From Yponomeuta sedellus (taxonomy: Eukaryota; Arthropoda; Insecta; Lepidoptera; Yponomeutidae), in NCBI GenBank assembly GCA_934045075.1, contig OW203725.1:22947714-23011713 (forward strand): 64,000 bases of DNA, in the 5' to 3' direction. Shown in pieces: positions 1 through 10,974 of this stretch (the first letter of the stretch is position 1; every line of letters begins with the position of its first letter). Position numbers and translations under genes: made by a program. A model generated the notes under the pieces. It made no database searches and had not been told where the DNA came from. It worked only from the letters and a program-made list of their open reading frames with translations.

Positions 1-215
1 TCATCGATGCAGGTGACTATTAGTTTGGCAATATTAGCGTGAGCGAAATAGGTAGCGCTACTGCGGCAATCAATTCTGCACCTTAACCGTATCGGTTAAA
101 GATCATGTTGAATGTAGGTACTTATAGCTTCGGGTACTTTCGTTACACTTCTTCCTAGTCTGCGCAGACGTAGATTCCGAGATTAAGGGACTTTTATGAT
201 GTGTAGTACTGTACT
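1..215. repeat. Dispersed repeat J, copy 1
   Basis: This stretch is nearly the same as 53364-53570, differing by scattered substitutions and small indels; both start TCATCGATGCAGGTGACTAT. It is cut by the window edge, so its true start is unknown. No protein homology is seen. The element class is undetermined. Confidence 0.7.
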
Positions 216-1032
216 AAGTTTTAGAATAATATGTGAACTCTGTTAATCAAGTATCAAAAGACTTGTAAGAATCATAAGGGTCGCATACTCACGTATGTAA
301 CGAATGGCGATTTTTGTTATTGAATAGGACAGTCGCCTGAAGCGCACTTCAAAAAATGTGCTAAGTACACTTTGTAACAAGAGGGCTACCAAAGGATTAT
401 TCAGATGACAATGATGTCTGGAATTCAAGCCAGCACAATGCATGAGTTCTAGGTTTTATAATAATTATGTGAACTCTTATCTCGTTAATTTAAGGACTTT
501 GAAAAGACTTGGTTTGGAATTTATTTGTCCATTTTTTCTACAATATTATCTTAAAATGGACACCTAGTTTTGCTTGTATCGTTCAATAATTTTCTGTGTA
601 ATTTTTCATAAAATATCTAGATTTGATTTGAAAACCGATAGGCGACGCCTCGCCTAGTAGCCGAGTTGACCCTACTGGAGCAGCTAACCCGCTTTGGTTA
701 CGTGCTTTCCTTTGGTCGATGCCTGGGGGGTGAGTATGTACAATGCATATTTGTTCAATGAATCACATTAGTCTGGTATTTGTCGTTTCATTCACACTAA
801 CGGTAGTCTAGTAACGAATCGCATTGCTATGGTATAACCCGTGTTACTTAACTCGGCGCCTCGCGCGATTCGATCTTCTTCGCGTGAGATGCCTATTTAA
901 TTCGCGCGGGTGATACCCCTGGAATGACATTGTAATGCTACTGCTTCGTAGACTATCAAATTGAGGAAAATAATAACCACTGTCATGCTTATATCATTCT
1001 ATTGGAAATGATATAATAGTATTGGCCTTTTT
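216..1032. other. No gene recognised; part of repeat J
   Basis: No convincing coding region is seen. About 866-950 matches the reverse complement of 53630-53705 (shared CTGGAATGACATTGTA and GCGCGATTCGATCTTCTTCG), so repeat J probably continues here with a rearranged internal segment. Confidence 0.4.
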
Positions 1033-1345
1033 GCATCTACTTAATGAGATGATTTATACAGCGTCCAGTGGTATCTTCACTCACAATAGATGGGTGAAGG
1101 GACCACTCCGACGCTGTAGTGCCTGGTACATGGTTTTATAGATGGTGTAGGCTTGCCCAGCTCCTATACCATCCTGACAGCTTAGTCGGCCTAGCCCACA
1201 GGAAAGTGCGGAGCCAACCAAGCCGCGGGTTTCCTCACGATGTTTTTCTTCACAGTTAGCGTGTGGTATTGCAACTACAAATTCGCAAATGTACGTAACT
1301 TTAAAATTAAACAAAGCCATTGGTACATGCCCGCACTCGGGATCG
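1033..1345. repeat. SINE-like repeat M joined to a SINE-E-like tail
   Basis: The segment ATGAGATGATTTATACAGCG...GGGTGAAGGGACCACTC recurs at 34085-34170 (same strand), 35058-35145 and 11395-11645 (opposite strand). The right part (TTTCCTCACGATGTTTTTCTTC) is the motif shared by SINE-E copies at about 25820 and 33310. The open frame here is repeat-derived, not a gene. Confidence 0.55.
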
Positions 1346-1500
1346 AGCGGTGGTAGCTCAGTGGATAGAACCATGGACTCTATTGGAAAACTATGTAAGT
1401 ATTAGACTCTAGGGCCTGGTCGACACAGAGCCTGAAGGCGATAAGGTGACAATCCCTTTCCGAGTCCATATGTGTGCACCTTTATCTTGTAGCTAGGCGC
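1346..1500 (+). repeat. tRNA-derived SINE (SINE-L), degenerate
   Basis: GGTGGTAGCTCAGTGGATAG resembles a tRNA A-box. The following GGACTC and GTGTGCACCTTTATC match copies at 10536-10660 and 20945-21060. The B-box is degraded. Confidence 0.5.
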
Positions 1501-1749
1501 TACATTTGCATTTGTGACCGAGTTTTAGAAACTTGGTTCCTGCTGGCTCAGCCGCCCTTAGTGAGTTTTGCTTGGTCTACGTAAATAGGACTCTGTAGCT
1601 ACAGGGTGATAAAATCCGCATTCGGGAAGTTGTACTTGTCACTATGAAAACTTGATATCAATAATACTAATGTTTATAACTCTCATATCTGGGTGGTTTG
1701 GAAGCCGTGGTTATGTTATTAGTAATTAAAAATGTTTTTAATTTAAACT

Positions 1750-2165
1750 TTTACTTTTAAGGATGGACGTAGTTACTTATACTTATTATACTATATTGCA
1801 CACAAATCATTAAAAAGGACATTACATGAGAAATAACATGTTAAACGGCGAGCTTATCGCTGTAATAGATTTCTTCCAGCAAACCTAGGAGAGTCGGAGC
1901 AGCAGTAAAAAACGGGTCTATATACGTGCACAAAATAAACTAAATAGACTGCAAAAACCCTTAACAATAACCTAAGCAGAAATAATACACTACATGGACT
2001 AAATACCTGTGAATATAAATAAAATACGTAGTAAATCACAAATAAATAGCTCAAAGTTATGATAGAGATAAATAGTGCTCTTTCAACTGCTTCTTAAATG
2101 AACCAATTGTGGGACTGGCGCATATTTTCTGTGTACATTCGTAAATTTAAAAACAAGAGAAAAAA
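1750..2165 (-). mobile_element. CR1-like LINE, 3' end fragment
   Basis: The reverse complement matches the 3' end of the CR1-like element at 46860-47200: shared terminal codons of ORF2, stop, and the 3' UTR including the TGCTGCTCCGACTCTCC region. Only the last part of the ORF and the UTR remain, which is usual for 5'-truncated LINE copies. Confidence 0.75.
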
Positions 2166-2246
2166 CTAATTTTACTGATACTTTACTCTATAGATGCTTC
2201 ACGCTTGTACACTAAAGTGCAAATAGGCCGGTCATGTGGCGAGACT

Positions 2247-2790
2247 GGAGATCTATTTTTGAATCACTCGTATGAAATTGTATCGTCGAATGCGACATAA
2301 GTCACACTCGTCTTTTAAGTCGCATGATCTCGTTTTTCCGTATTTTTGAATCGTTCGGCTGAAGTGTTGCCAGTACAGTTTGAAGTATTGTATTTTATCC
2401 GTTTCATGCAGAAATTACAAAAACCGGAAACTACCGTAACGGAAACGGAACGTAAAATATTTCGTTTTATTGGCTGTTGAGATGATTTTTTTTTGCCTTT
2501 AGTTGCAAAACAAACAAAACACAGTCGTAGATCGTAAATAATAACACTTTGGTTTGATTTTGTTCGAAAATGTCGAAACTAAAAATCAATTCGGCACAAA
2601 AGCACAAACTCCTCGATTTGCTTTCGAACACAAATTTTGACAATTAATCTATCGATTGACATATGAGACGAGTGGTAAGCACCATTCGTTGCAGTCGAGT
2701 GATTCAAAAATACGGAATTGCGTATGTCGAACGAAAATCAGTAGAAATCGAGCGCTCGACGCGAGACGAGTGATTCAAAAATAGAGCTCC
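2247..2790. mobile_element. Non-autonomous DNA transposon with 25-bp TIRs
   Basis: The ends 2247-2271 and 2766-2790 are inverted repeats matching at 24 of 25 positions (core CTATTTTTGAATCACTCGT). A second inverted motif lies just inside (CGTATTTTTGAATC near 2340, GATTCAAAAATACG near 2700). The 544-bp element keeps only a short transposase-like ORF start. The superfamily is undetermined because no clear target duplication is seen. Confidence 0.75.
2570..2647 (+). pseudogene. 25-codon remnant, possible transposase N-terminus
   Basis: An ATG opens 25 codons (MSKLKINSAQKHKLLDLL...) and ends in TAA inside the TIR element. The lysine-rich helical start would fit the beginning of a transposase DNA-binding domain, but this is inference from its position only. 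It may be a chance ORF. Confidence 0.3.
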
Positions 2791-2799
2791 TGGGGTCTT

Positions 2800-3164
2800 A
2801 TTCTATAAAAAAATTTAGTGTATTTTATTGACGATTGTTATGTAACAATGAGTGAAAGAATACTAATGAAATATAAGAAAGAATTTCAATCTAAAAGAAA
2901 ATAGAAGCATTTTTTTATTTTATTAAATTTTTATTTATAGAGGTAAATTCAATTAAAAATTAGTCGTCAAACATTGTTTCAAACAAACAGTTAATATATC
3001 CTCTATCGTTAATATCGCCTCTGCGCCCACCAGAACGATATGTTGAGGACCCGCGGCTTGCACGCACCGCTCTTACCAACTGCTAATTTATTGTTCTAAT
3101 AGATTCGAGTTTGTGCCTAGTTATTCCTGGAAAATTCCTTTAAAAAAAAAAACAAATTAAGTTA
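2800..3164. other. AT-rich spacer, nothing recognised
   Basis: Low-complexity A/T runs with no supportable gene, repeat boundary or regulatory signal. Confidence 0.4.
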
Positions 3165-3245
3165 CGTATAAATACTGCTCTTTCAAGTTCTCCTGAAATG
3201 TACCAATTGTAGGACTAGCGCATATTTTCTATAGTGTCTTCTATT
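3165..3245 (-). mobile_element. CR1-like LINE 3' fragment
   Basis: ACTGCTCTTTCAAG...GTACCAATTGTAGGACTAGC is the reverse complement of the end of the CR1-like ORF2 (46870-46920) and matches 2075-2140. It is a short relic. Confidence 0.6.
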
Positions 3246-3297
3246 TTCTATAAACATATACGGAAAACAGGGAGATAGTACACACTATCGTTGTAGT

Positions 3298-3550
3298 CGG
3301 GGCTGTAAGTGATGCAATTAACTTAAGCCAGATGTCGCTGCCTGTACGTAATACAGAGAATAGTGTAAAGAGTTTCGAAATTTCACTGATGCCGGTGAGT
3401 CACCCTTTAGCTCAGTTGGAAAGAGCGCTGGCACGGATAGCCAGAGGTCGCGAATTCGAATCCCGGCATGGGTGGAATTTTTAGCCTCTAAATAGGTTTT
3501 TAAAATTGTCCTTAGCACGGGTTAGTTTATTAAAAATAAAAATAGTATTA
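3298..3550 (+). repeat. SINE-A (tRNA-like), near full length
   Basis: It contains the tRNA-like core TTAGCTCAGTTGGAAAGAGC and a B-box (GAATTCGAATCCC, one base off the family form GGGTTCGAATCCC), then TAGCCTCTAAATAGG, the 3' block CCTTAGCACGGGTTAGT and an A-rich tail. The 5' block GCTGCCTGTACGTAATACAG is present. The anticodon stem-loop is intact-looking, but flanking copies show it is a dispersed SINE and not a tRNA gene. Confidence 0.8.
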
Positions 3551-3639
3551 TCGTTGTAGTACCGTTGGAATGGACCTCATAAAGGAAATTATAGGACTCA
3601 TAGAAGGTCACAGAAACCAATTTTCTATTCAATATCCAA

Positions 3640-4335
3640 TCCATACATTACATAGGTGGGTAAGCGACCCTCCCAACCGATTTAATTAGACCCCGAAATT
3701 GGGGAAGTTTTCGGTCGCCATGACCCTGCTAAACTAAAGACATTGGAGGCCTGGTTAGACGGTAGTTGGGCGGGGAGGTTAACCAATTATTTGTGTAATT
3801 TCGAAAAAAGCACCTGGCTGGATGAATTTTCTCAGATGCCATTAAATTTACACATTCTTAAATCAAAAGTGGAGGTGATTTATGTGAAAAAACTTTTTAG
3901 TTATCTGATTTTTGAAATTTGAACAGTGTTCGAAGAAAGCACCTGGCTGAAAAGATTTTTACGGATGCCTTAAAATTTACTCATTCTTAAATTAAAATTG
4001 CAGGTCCTGTGAAAATGAGTTCGATAAAAGAATCAGAACATTTTTACCTTCAATCAATTGTACAAGTACCTAACCTAACCTAACCCCTATAGTTACAGGA
4101 AAATGTTAGAAATGGCAAAAAACTTTGTCCATAAATTTCGGTAAAAAGTCACACTTCTAAATTAGCCAAACTTTTGGTATGAGTAGATACGCTTTATGAA
4201 CTGGCTGAATAAAATAATAGGTACAAAAAAAAACAATTTCAAACTTCGAATTTGATTCGAATTCGTGGATTGTGCTGAAAAAAATCTAGATTATTAGTGG
4301 TGATTAATGTATTTCATGATTATATTCCTTTTTTT
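3640..4335. repeat. Decayed transposon K with internal duplication
   Basis: AAAGCACCTGGCTG occurs twice (about 3808 and 3937), each followed by a similar ACGGATGCC/AGATGCC-ATTAAATTTAC stretch, giving a tandem duplication with a period of about 125 bp. From 4088 on, the sequence resembles 49340-49560 (shared ATTTCGGTAA, GAATTCGATTCGAAT-like and AAAAAAATCT blocks). A (CCTAA)3 run sits near 4070-4086. Confidence 0.45.
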
Positions 4336-4546
4336 ATAATATAATATAAAATAACTAAACCGTGCTAAGGACAATTTTAAAAACCTATTTAGAGGTTAAA
4401 AATTCCACCCAAGCCGGGATTCGAACCCGCGACCTCTGGCTATCCGTGCCAGCGCTCTTCCAACTGAGCTAATGGGTGACTCACCAGCATCAGTGAAATT
4501 TCGAACCTCTTTACAATACTCTCTATATTACATACAGGCAGCGACT
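4336..4546 (-). repeat. SINE-A, minus orientation
   Basis: Reverse complement of the family, with the 3' block at the left, a B-box complement (GGGATTCGAACCCG) and CTCAGTTGG complement. It is truncated at its 5' end near 4546. Confidence 0.8.
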
Positions 4547-4708
4547 AGGTTTTTAATAATGTACTTCATGTTAAAAAAAATCTTTATGACGCAAACGTTT
4601 GAACTTAATTGAAGGCTATTTAAAGAGTTATAAATGACCTACACCGACAGTAGAGAGTAGAAGAGAAAATTTCATTGCGTTTTGTCTACGTCATTAATAT
4701 GTACACCC

Positions 4709-4795
4709 CGTGGTGACGTATGGCCTATACCTTCCTCAGGGAAGAGACCCGTGCCCCTCGGTGGGGTTGGGTATTATAAGATGATGATGATGATG
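4709..4795 (+). repeat. SINE-5S 3' end fragment
   Basis: GAAGAGACCCGTGCCCC followed by GTGGGG and a GATGATGATG tail matches the 3' part of the 5S-derived SINE family. The short ORF over it is not a gene. Confidence 0.55.
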
Positions 4796-5000
4796 TGCCA
4801 AAATTCAGCTTTCTACCACGTGTGGACTCCGTGCGGACTGATATGGCGAAACTATAAGGGTTCCCTATAGCAAGGTTGCTATTTAAGGCGCATGCATTTT
4901 ACCGCTCCGTTAGCGCTGCTCCGATTTTACAATTGTTTCAAAACCGATTCAAATCTTTTTTTAAGTACATTTAGCTTAGTTTCCAAAAATTTAAGACGGT

Positions 5001-5250
5001 AATAATAATAAATATAAATATTCATGGACATATTACACAGATCTCGTTAGCCCTATACTAACTACAAATAAATGACTTGTGTTGTGCTTACTCGACGATA
5101 GATTTAATACAATAAATACACATATAGATAACATCCAGGACCCGAGACAAACTAGAAAAGTTCGTTTCCTAGTTTGACCCGGCCGGGGATCGAACCCGAG
5201 ACCTTCGGTTTTACAGTCAGCGTGCCAAACCGCTGCGCCCCGAGGCCGTC
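5001..5250 (-). repeat. SINE-C (tRNA-derived)
   Basis: On the minus strand it begins GACGGCCTCGG, carries an A-box (GGCGCAGCGGTTTGGC) and B-box (GGTTCGATCCCC), then the body and an (ATT)n-type tail at the left. Three other copies lie at 7439, 8871 and 52660. Confidence 0.8.
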
Positions 5251-5449
5251 AAGTGGACAAGTGGTGGTACCTAGTGGACAAAGGGTCAGTTTCTAAATAG
5301 AGAATTTCGCTAAGTAAATAGTTAACTGTAGTGCTCTTCGAATTTCGAACAGAGCGATACTTGAGTATTTACTTAGAATATGTTTCAATGTAGAAAGCGG
5401 CCCAGAATGAATCATTAAGGTTAAGTACAGAGGACACAGGGTTTAGAGG

Positions 5450-6212
5450 GTGAGTCGCCCATAAGCTCAGTTGGAAAGAGCGCTGGCACCGATAGCCAGA
5501 GGTCGCGGGTTCGAAACCCGGCATGGGTGGAATTTTTAGCCTCTAAATAGGTTTTTAAAAGTTGTCCTTAGCACGGGTTAGTGCATTAAAAATAATAATA
5601 TAATCATGTGGGTACAGCGATATCATTCCGATGTAAAACCTAACTGCAAAGTAGGTACTCGGGGCTGCAAGTGATGCAAATTACTTCAGCCAGCTGTCGC
5701 TGCCTGTACGTAATACAGAGAATATTGTAAAGAGGTTCGAAATTTCACTGATGCCGGTGAGTCGCCCATTAGCTCAGTTGGAAAGAGCACTAGCACGGAT
5801 AATCAGAGGTCGCGCATTCAAAACCCGGCATGGGTGGAATTTTTAGCCTCTAAATAGGTTTTTAAAAGTTTTCCTTACCACGGGTTAGTGCATTAAAAAT
5901 AATATAATCTTGTGGGTACAGCGATATCATTCCGATGCAAAACCTAACGCAAATTACTTCAGCCAGCTGTCGCTGCCTGTACCTAATACAGAGAATATTT
6001 AATTAAAAACCTATTTAGAGGCTAAAAATTCCACCCAGAATATTCCACAAATAAAATTCCACATAGAGTATTGTAAAGAGGTTCGAAATTTCACTAATGC
6101 CGGTGAGTCGCCCATTAGCTCAGTTGGAAAGAGCGTTGGCACGGATAGCCAGAGGAAACGCGTCCGAACCCCGGCATGGGTGGAAATTTTAGCCTCTAAA
6201 TAGGTTTTTAAA
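5450..6212 (+). repeat. Tandem array of three SINE-A units
   Basis: Three tRNA-like cores (about 5455, 5760 and 6110) follow each other head to tail with a period near 305-310 bp. Each TTAGTGCATTAAAAATA tail runs directly into the next 5' block (GTGGGTACAGCGATATCATT). The third unit carries a short inverted insertion of the AGGCTAAAAATTCCACCC segment near 6010-6045. ORFs here are repeat-derived. Confidence 0.8.
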
Positions 6213-6389
6213 CACAGAGGGTTTACTGTTTCTGTCCTGTGGCGCTGACGGTGACGATTTTCTGGGCAAGGTAACCCTATCAAAAAACGTTGTCCCAGAC
6301 ACTGTAGCCTCAGCCTTCTTCATCAACCTATTGCGAGTGAAAGCGCTACTAAAAACTGTGTAAGTCCTCTAATTACGTAGATGCAAAGG

Positions 6390-6630
6390 CGAACGTTTAG
6401 TTTCTTTCTTCAGGCTATATTATGTAGTCCTAATGAGCGCCATAGCGCCCTGTCTTCAGCTTGCCGCATCCAGCATCTGCCGGCAGTTTTTCGCAGATCG
6501 TCATCCCACCTGGTCGGAGGGCGTCCTACACTACGTTTGCCGAGTCGCGGTCTCCACTCAAGAACACGTTTACTCCAACGGTTGTTGGTTCTTCGCGAGA
6601 TATGGCCAGCCCACTGCCACTTCAGCTTGC
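6390..6630 (-). repeat. RTE-like LINE 3' end (family D)
   Basis: On the minus strand it encodes the typical RTE ORF C-terminus (TRWDDDL, AEDRALW, then the QQWT region lost). The segment ACTACGTTTGCCGAGTCGCG marks its left side. The overlapping plus-strand ORFs are antisense shadows. Confidence 0.6.
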
Positions 6631-7304
6631 TGATTCTCGTTTAAAAAAGTAAGTGAACGTTTAGTTTGCTTACTTTTTATTCAGGCCGCTTCAAAAGTTC
6701 GCTTTGGTCGGCTTAACTTTACTTTGCTAAGGTAACGTAGTCTCATTAATATACGGCGAGCTATTTAAAAAACTGACCCGGTCCGAGACCCTTAGATCCT
6801 TCGAATGTCCTCCCTACGAAATTTCATGCATTTTTTTTCTGGTACTGGCTGGATGAGGAGAGATAAAGAATGCGTGCTTAGGGAAGACCTATGTCCAGCA
6901 GTGGGCGAGTTTCGTAAAACTACAATGAATAGTTTACTACGGCAATTCAATGCTTTCACTGGGTTCCTTCACACAGGGTATCCCAGGGAGGGGACCAGGG
7001 TTGCACCTACTGACGTTACGGTTTGAACTAAGTAGGCCACTAACTCTGATATAAAGGAATCTCCTATTTGTAATTCCAGTTATTTTTAGGCTTCGTCTAA
7101 AACACTGTATGGACTAAGAAGCAAATAAATTAATAAAGTATTATTATTATTAATTAATTCAACGTAAATTGCAAATTCAATCAACTAACAGATTAAGAAA
7201 TTGACTCCGCTACGGAATGTACCCCGTATTGTTATAATAAACTATAGACGTAGTGTAGTTTTATGAAACTTTGCCCTTCATTGATTGATCGAAGTCGTCA
7301 TCAA

Positions 7305-7805
7305 CCCATTATGTCCCCACCAAGGGGCACGGGTCTCTTCCCTGAGGTAGATATAGGCCATACTCCACCACGGACACCAAGTCCAAATTGGTAGAGGCTT
7401 GCAAAACTAGTGGCTGGTCTTACTGTCAGAAGTTTTCAATAAATAAATAATAATAAATATTCATGGACATATTACACAGATCTCGTTAGCCCTATACTAA
7501 GTACAACTAAATGACTTGTGTTATAGGTGCTAACTCGACGATAGATTTAATACAATAAATACATAGATAACATCCAAGACCCGAGACAAACTGAAAAAGT
7601 TCGTTTCCTAGTTTGACCCGGCCGGGGATCGAACCCGAGACCTTCGGTTGCACAGTCAGCGTGCCAAACCGCTGCGCCACCTAGGCCGTCATCAAGCCGC
7701 CCTAAGGCCTCTGACCTGGCTTACCGACTGCCATATATCGACGGCAGCCAGCACCAACTGTTTAACGTGCCTTGCGAAGCACGAAACCGCTCGGAAATAT
7801 GCCAC
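7305..7805 (-). repeat. SINE-5S copy split by SINE-C
   Basis: The left part (7305-7438: GGGGCACGGGTCTCTTCC to CTTACTGTCAGAAGTT) and the right part (7691-7805: ATCAAGCCGCC to GCCACTGGCG) are adjacent in other family members, for example 54590-54640. They are separated here by 252 bp of SINE-C. Confidence 0.75.
7439..7690 (-). repeat. SINE-C inserted in SINE-5S
   Basis: A full SINE-C copy (B-box complement GGGGATCGAACCCG, end GGCCGTC) interrupts the SINE-5S element. A degenerate target duplication (GTTTTCA / GTCATCA) flanks it. SINE-C therefore moved after this SINE-5S copy landed. Confidence 0.75.
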
Positions 7806-8119
7806 TGGCGTAACACATATTATTATATTGATTGATTGATAAGAAGCAAATCTGAACAATTACGTATCAGAAGATATGAGTCTTTCGGGTTCAAAACCCG
7901 CCGAGTCGCACCCTATTTCAAGCGCGTCTTTTCGCAAAGGCAAAAATAAAGTTTACGCATTTCTTTACGCGAGGTCTAAGGGAGAAAAAGCTATCATTAA
8001 ACCGGGTTAATGAGCGGGAGTAACGCGCCGACTGTTTGTACGGCATTTGCACGCCTCGGCTTAGGCTTTACTAATGAGGCTTTAGCGCCGGTTGCTGCGA
8101 AGCTGATAATGATGCTTAC

Positions 8120-8215
8120 CGTCTTATTTATTAATACATACATACATAACCTCACGCCTGTATCCCAGAGGGGTAGGCAGAGACCAGGGACTGCCACTTG
8201 CCACGATCGTGATCT
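8120..8215. repeat. Dispersed repeat O
   Basis: CATAACCTCACGCC...CCAGAGGGGTAGGCAGAGACCAGGGACTGCCACTTG recurs at 26808-26880 and in part at 27845-27885. Its class is unknown. Confidence 0.5.
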
Positions 8216-8274
8216 AATTTATTACAAATTACAAATGCTTCATTATATACATAGAACGGCACTCACGGCACGCA

Positions 8275-8520
8275 CGATCGATATCAACCCTTTATATGTC
8301 CCCACTGTTGGGGCACGGGTCTCTTCCTGTATGGTAGGAAGGTTAGGCCATACGGGGGCCAAGTCCGGGTTGGTGGAGGATTGTAAGACAGTCTTACTGT
8401 CGGAAGTTATCAAGCCGCCAATAAGGCCTCTGCCATGGCTTAACGACTACCATTACATGACAGCTGGCACCAACGGCTTAACGTGCCTTGCGAAGCACGG
8501 CACGTTAAGCCGTTGGTGCG
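8275..8520 (-). repeat. SINE-5S, truncated, ending in a perfect hairpin
   Basis: It matches the 3' two thirds of the family, from ATATCAACCC to GCACGG. The 5S-like promoter is missing. The last 51 bp form a hairpin with 20-bp perfect arms (8468-8487 and 8499-8518) made by copying CACCAACGGCTTAACGTGCC in inverted form. The 184-codon ORF through this region is not a gene. Confidence 0.8.
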
Positions 8521-8870
8521 TGTGTACAAAATACAAAATTATTTATTTTAATGTTATTATGTAACCAACATTTTATTTACCCATGGGTAAATAAACAGTG
8601 AACAATCTAGCATTCACACTACACCCACATTATACACAAACAATATTATATTCGCAAACCAAAATTAACAAGTTCTTAAAGCACAAAAAACAGCGGGTAG
8701 ATTTGAAACTGAAATCCCACACAAGGTTCCTTAAAAGACTCTCACAAAAACATAACATAACTCAAAATGTAGATGAACGCACATTACATATTACAAGGCG
8801 TTAGGTGAGGGATTGACGTCATAGTCTAAGGCATATTTGTATGGTACGTTTTAGTACCACATGACTTTAT

Positions 8871-9085
8871 AAATAAATAAGTATTTATGGACATATTACA
8901 ATTAAATGACTTGCCATACAGGTGCTAACTCGACGATAAATTTAACACAATAAATACGTAAATAACATCCAAGACCCGAGACCAACTAGAAAAGATCGTT
9001 TCCTAGTTTGACCCGGCCGGGGATCGAATCCGAAACCTTCGGTTTTACAGTCATCGTGCCAAACCGCTGCGCAACCGAGGCCGTC
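8871..9085 (-). repeat. SINE-C with target-site duplication
   Basis: A SINE-C copy with its tail at the left and GGCCGTC at the right. ACTTTAT occurs directly on both sides (8864-8870 and 9086-9092), consistent with a target-site duplication from target-primed reverse transcription. Confidence 0.8.
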
Positions 9086-9092
9086 ACTTTAT

Positions 9093-10535
9093 TTACTTTG
9101 CGACTGGTAATACTATAAAAAGTTTTAGTTGTAGGGGAAAAAATACCATATTTATTTATGTTAGGTTAAGAAATATCTGTGTTTAATTCCTTTTTTATGT
9201 ACAATAAAGTGTTCTCTATCTTTTGACGTGTCGTCTACGTTTCTATTAAAACGTTTTAGTGCAAGTTCTTTATTACTCTTTCACTGTCCGAGCCGCACAA
9301 CTTTGGACCAAGTTTCCTAACTTATTCTGGAGAGTCCTTCCATCTCCACATTCAATAAGACATTAAAAGGGCACTATCTTACTAACCTTAATTGGTTTAT
9401 ATTCGTATAAAAATCCAAGAAACTTTTCGCATACTACGATGGACATTACGCATATTATCGCCCATGACGCGTAATCCTAATTATTAGTTTTAGTCAGTTT
9501 ATTTATTTTACGTCTTAGTTAGATATGTTTGTATTTTTTCTCAAACATGCCTGAAAATTGAAGAGTTATTTTATCAACCTTATTCGACATAAGGTACAGT
9601 GGCCGGCAAAAGTTGTATTAGAATCTATAATTATCGGACATATTTTAGTGGCCAAATAAATTATGTAGGAAACTCATATCTGTTGTGTAATTTAAAAATG
9701 GAACGCTTTTAACGAAATAACGAAACATGGCAACCAAGGAGGTAAGTTATCAAAAATTTTATTTAAATTTTGGACTGGCTTGCAAATAGAAAGCTGTGTA
9801 TTGAAAAAAAAAACAAATGAGCACTTAGCTAGCAGCCGGGACTACGCCCGGGACAATGTCATAAATAAAAGCAATGTCACTTGAATCTAAATAAAACGCA
9901 AGTTTTACATTAAGACTGTTCGTATTGTTAACAGAGTAGTATTTATAATTAACTAAAACTAGGTTATACCTGACAAAATGACAACACTACAACAATTATT
10001 CTACAGAGAGCTGAAGTAGCTCATAAAATCGTCTATTAAGCAATAAACAAAATATGTATATAATTTAGGTCGCCTGTAATTTCAAATGAAGACATCCATC
10101 ACACATCCTAAGCTAAGGTTGGCTGGAAGATATCTCGCAGAGATAAGTTCACCTTTCCAACAAATTGTAATTTATTTGTCTTATTCACCATTATTCACTG
10201 AACTAGCTTTGAACGCGCTGCATACTCCTTGCCAGAATTCCGAACTCCCGTTACTTAAACCGCGTTTAGTTTCACTCGTAAAATTGACCAAAATATTAAC
10301 GGCAGATTAGGTGATTTGAAATTTGAACTACCCAAAGGCATCTGCTAACAAAGCGTTCCGAGATTGATCGCCAATTAATTACACAAGGCATATAATTTAC
10401 CTCCAATTAAGCACAATGTTTTTGAAAGGTCCGTCGGACTGAAAATCTGTGATGGAATTAACGAAGTGTGAAAAATATTTCCAAGGAATGAAGAGGCATT
10501 GTTTTGCCCTCTGCAACCTTTAACCTTTTATTTGA
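9093..10535. other. No gene; LINE-tail relics
   Basis: No supportable gene. 10110-10200 (CTGGAAGATATCTCGCAGAG) resembles the CR1-like 3' UTR at 47110-47150. 9990-10060 shares AGCAATAAACAAAATATG with 24230-24256. Confidence 0.4.
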
Positions 10536-10660
10536 AGCGGTGGTAGGTTTGTGGGCAGAACAATGGACTCGGACGCGAGAGACCCACATTCGATTCGCTG
10601 TGCGGGCGTGTACCTTTGATTGTGTCTATTTTCGAAGTTACGAACATCTGCAAATTTCTA
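10536..10660 (+). repeat. SINE-L (tRNA-derived)
   Basis: GCGGTGGTAG, GGACTCGGACGCGAGAGACC and the B-box-like CATTCGATTCG, then GTGTACCTTTGATTGTG, match the copies at 1346 and 20945. Confidence 0.5.
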
Positions 10661-10974
10661 GTGTAATAATGTAGAACAGTGTAACGGTGCCAACCTCTTT
10701 ACACCATTTTCATATTTATTTTTCTTTCTATCATATTCCACATATTTCAATTACGTCACACATTACGAAATTTCCCTCATTTGTCATCATTACCACCTCA
10801 CACATTGATTAGATCTGACTCTTTTACCTGCTTATCCACACACACACACATTTAAAATCGTCTATTAATCTATTAGTAAATTTAGTAAATTTAGAATCGT
10901 AAAAAAAAAATTGTTTAAGTAAAAGATAATGTTGATAAATGTATTGTATCATCCACTATTATTACAACACTATC

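Noticed and set aside
3400..3475. tRNA gene at the SINE-A core (also at every other copy)
   Set aside because: The cloverleaf is only partly good, the acceptor stem is imperfect, and the core always lies inside the same longer dispersed element with a tail.
4068..4088. Telomere-type (CCTAA)n
   Set aside because: Only about three units inside a decayed transposon, too short to mark a telomere or a fusion.
6381..6652. Three overlapping plus-strand ORFs of 63-87 codons
   Set aside because: They are antisense to the RTE-like 3' end and carry no domain.
8010..8564. 184-codon plus-strand ORF, the longest in the left third
   Set aside because: It runs through repeat O and an antisense SINE-5S copy, and the peptide recurs wherever SINE-5S does.
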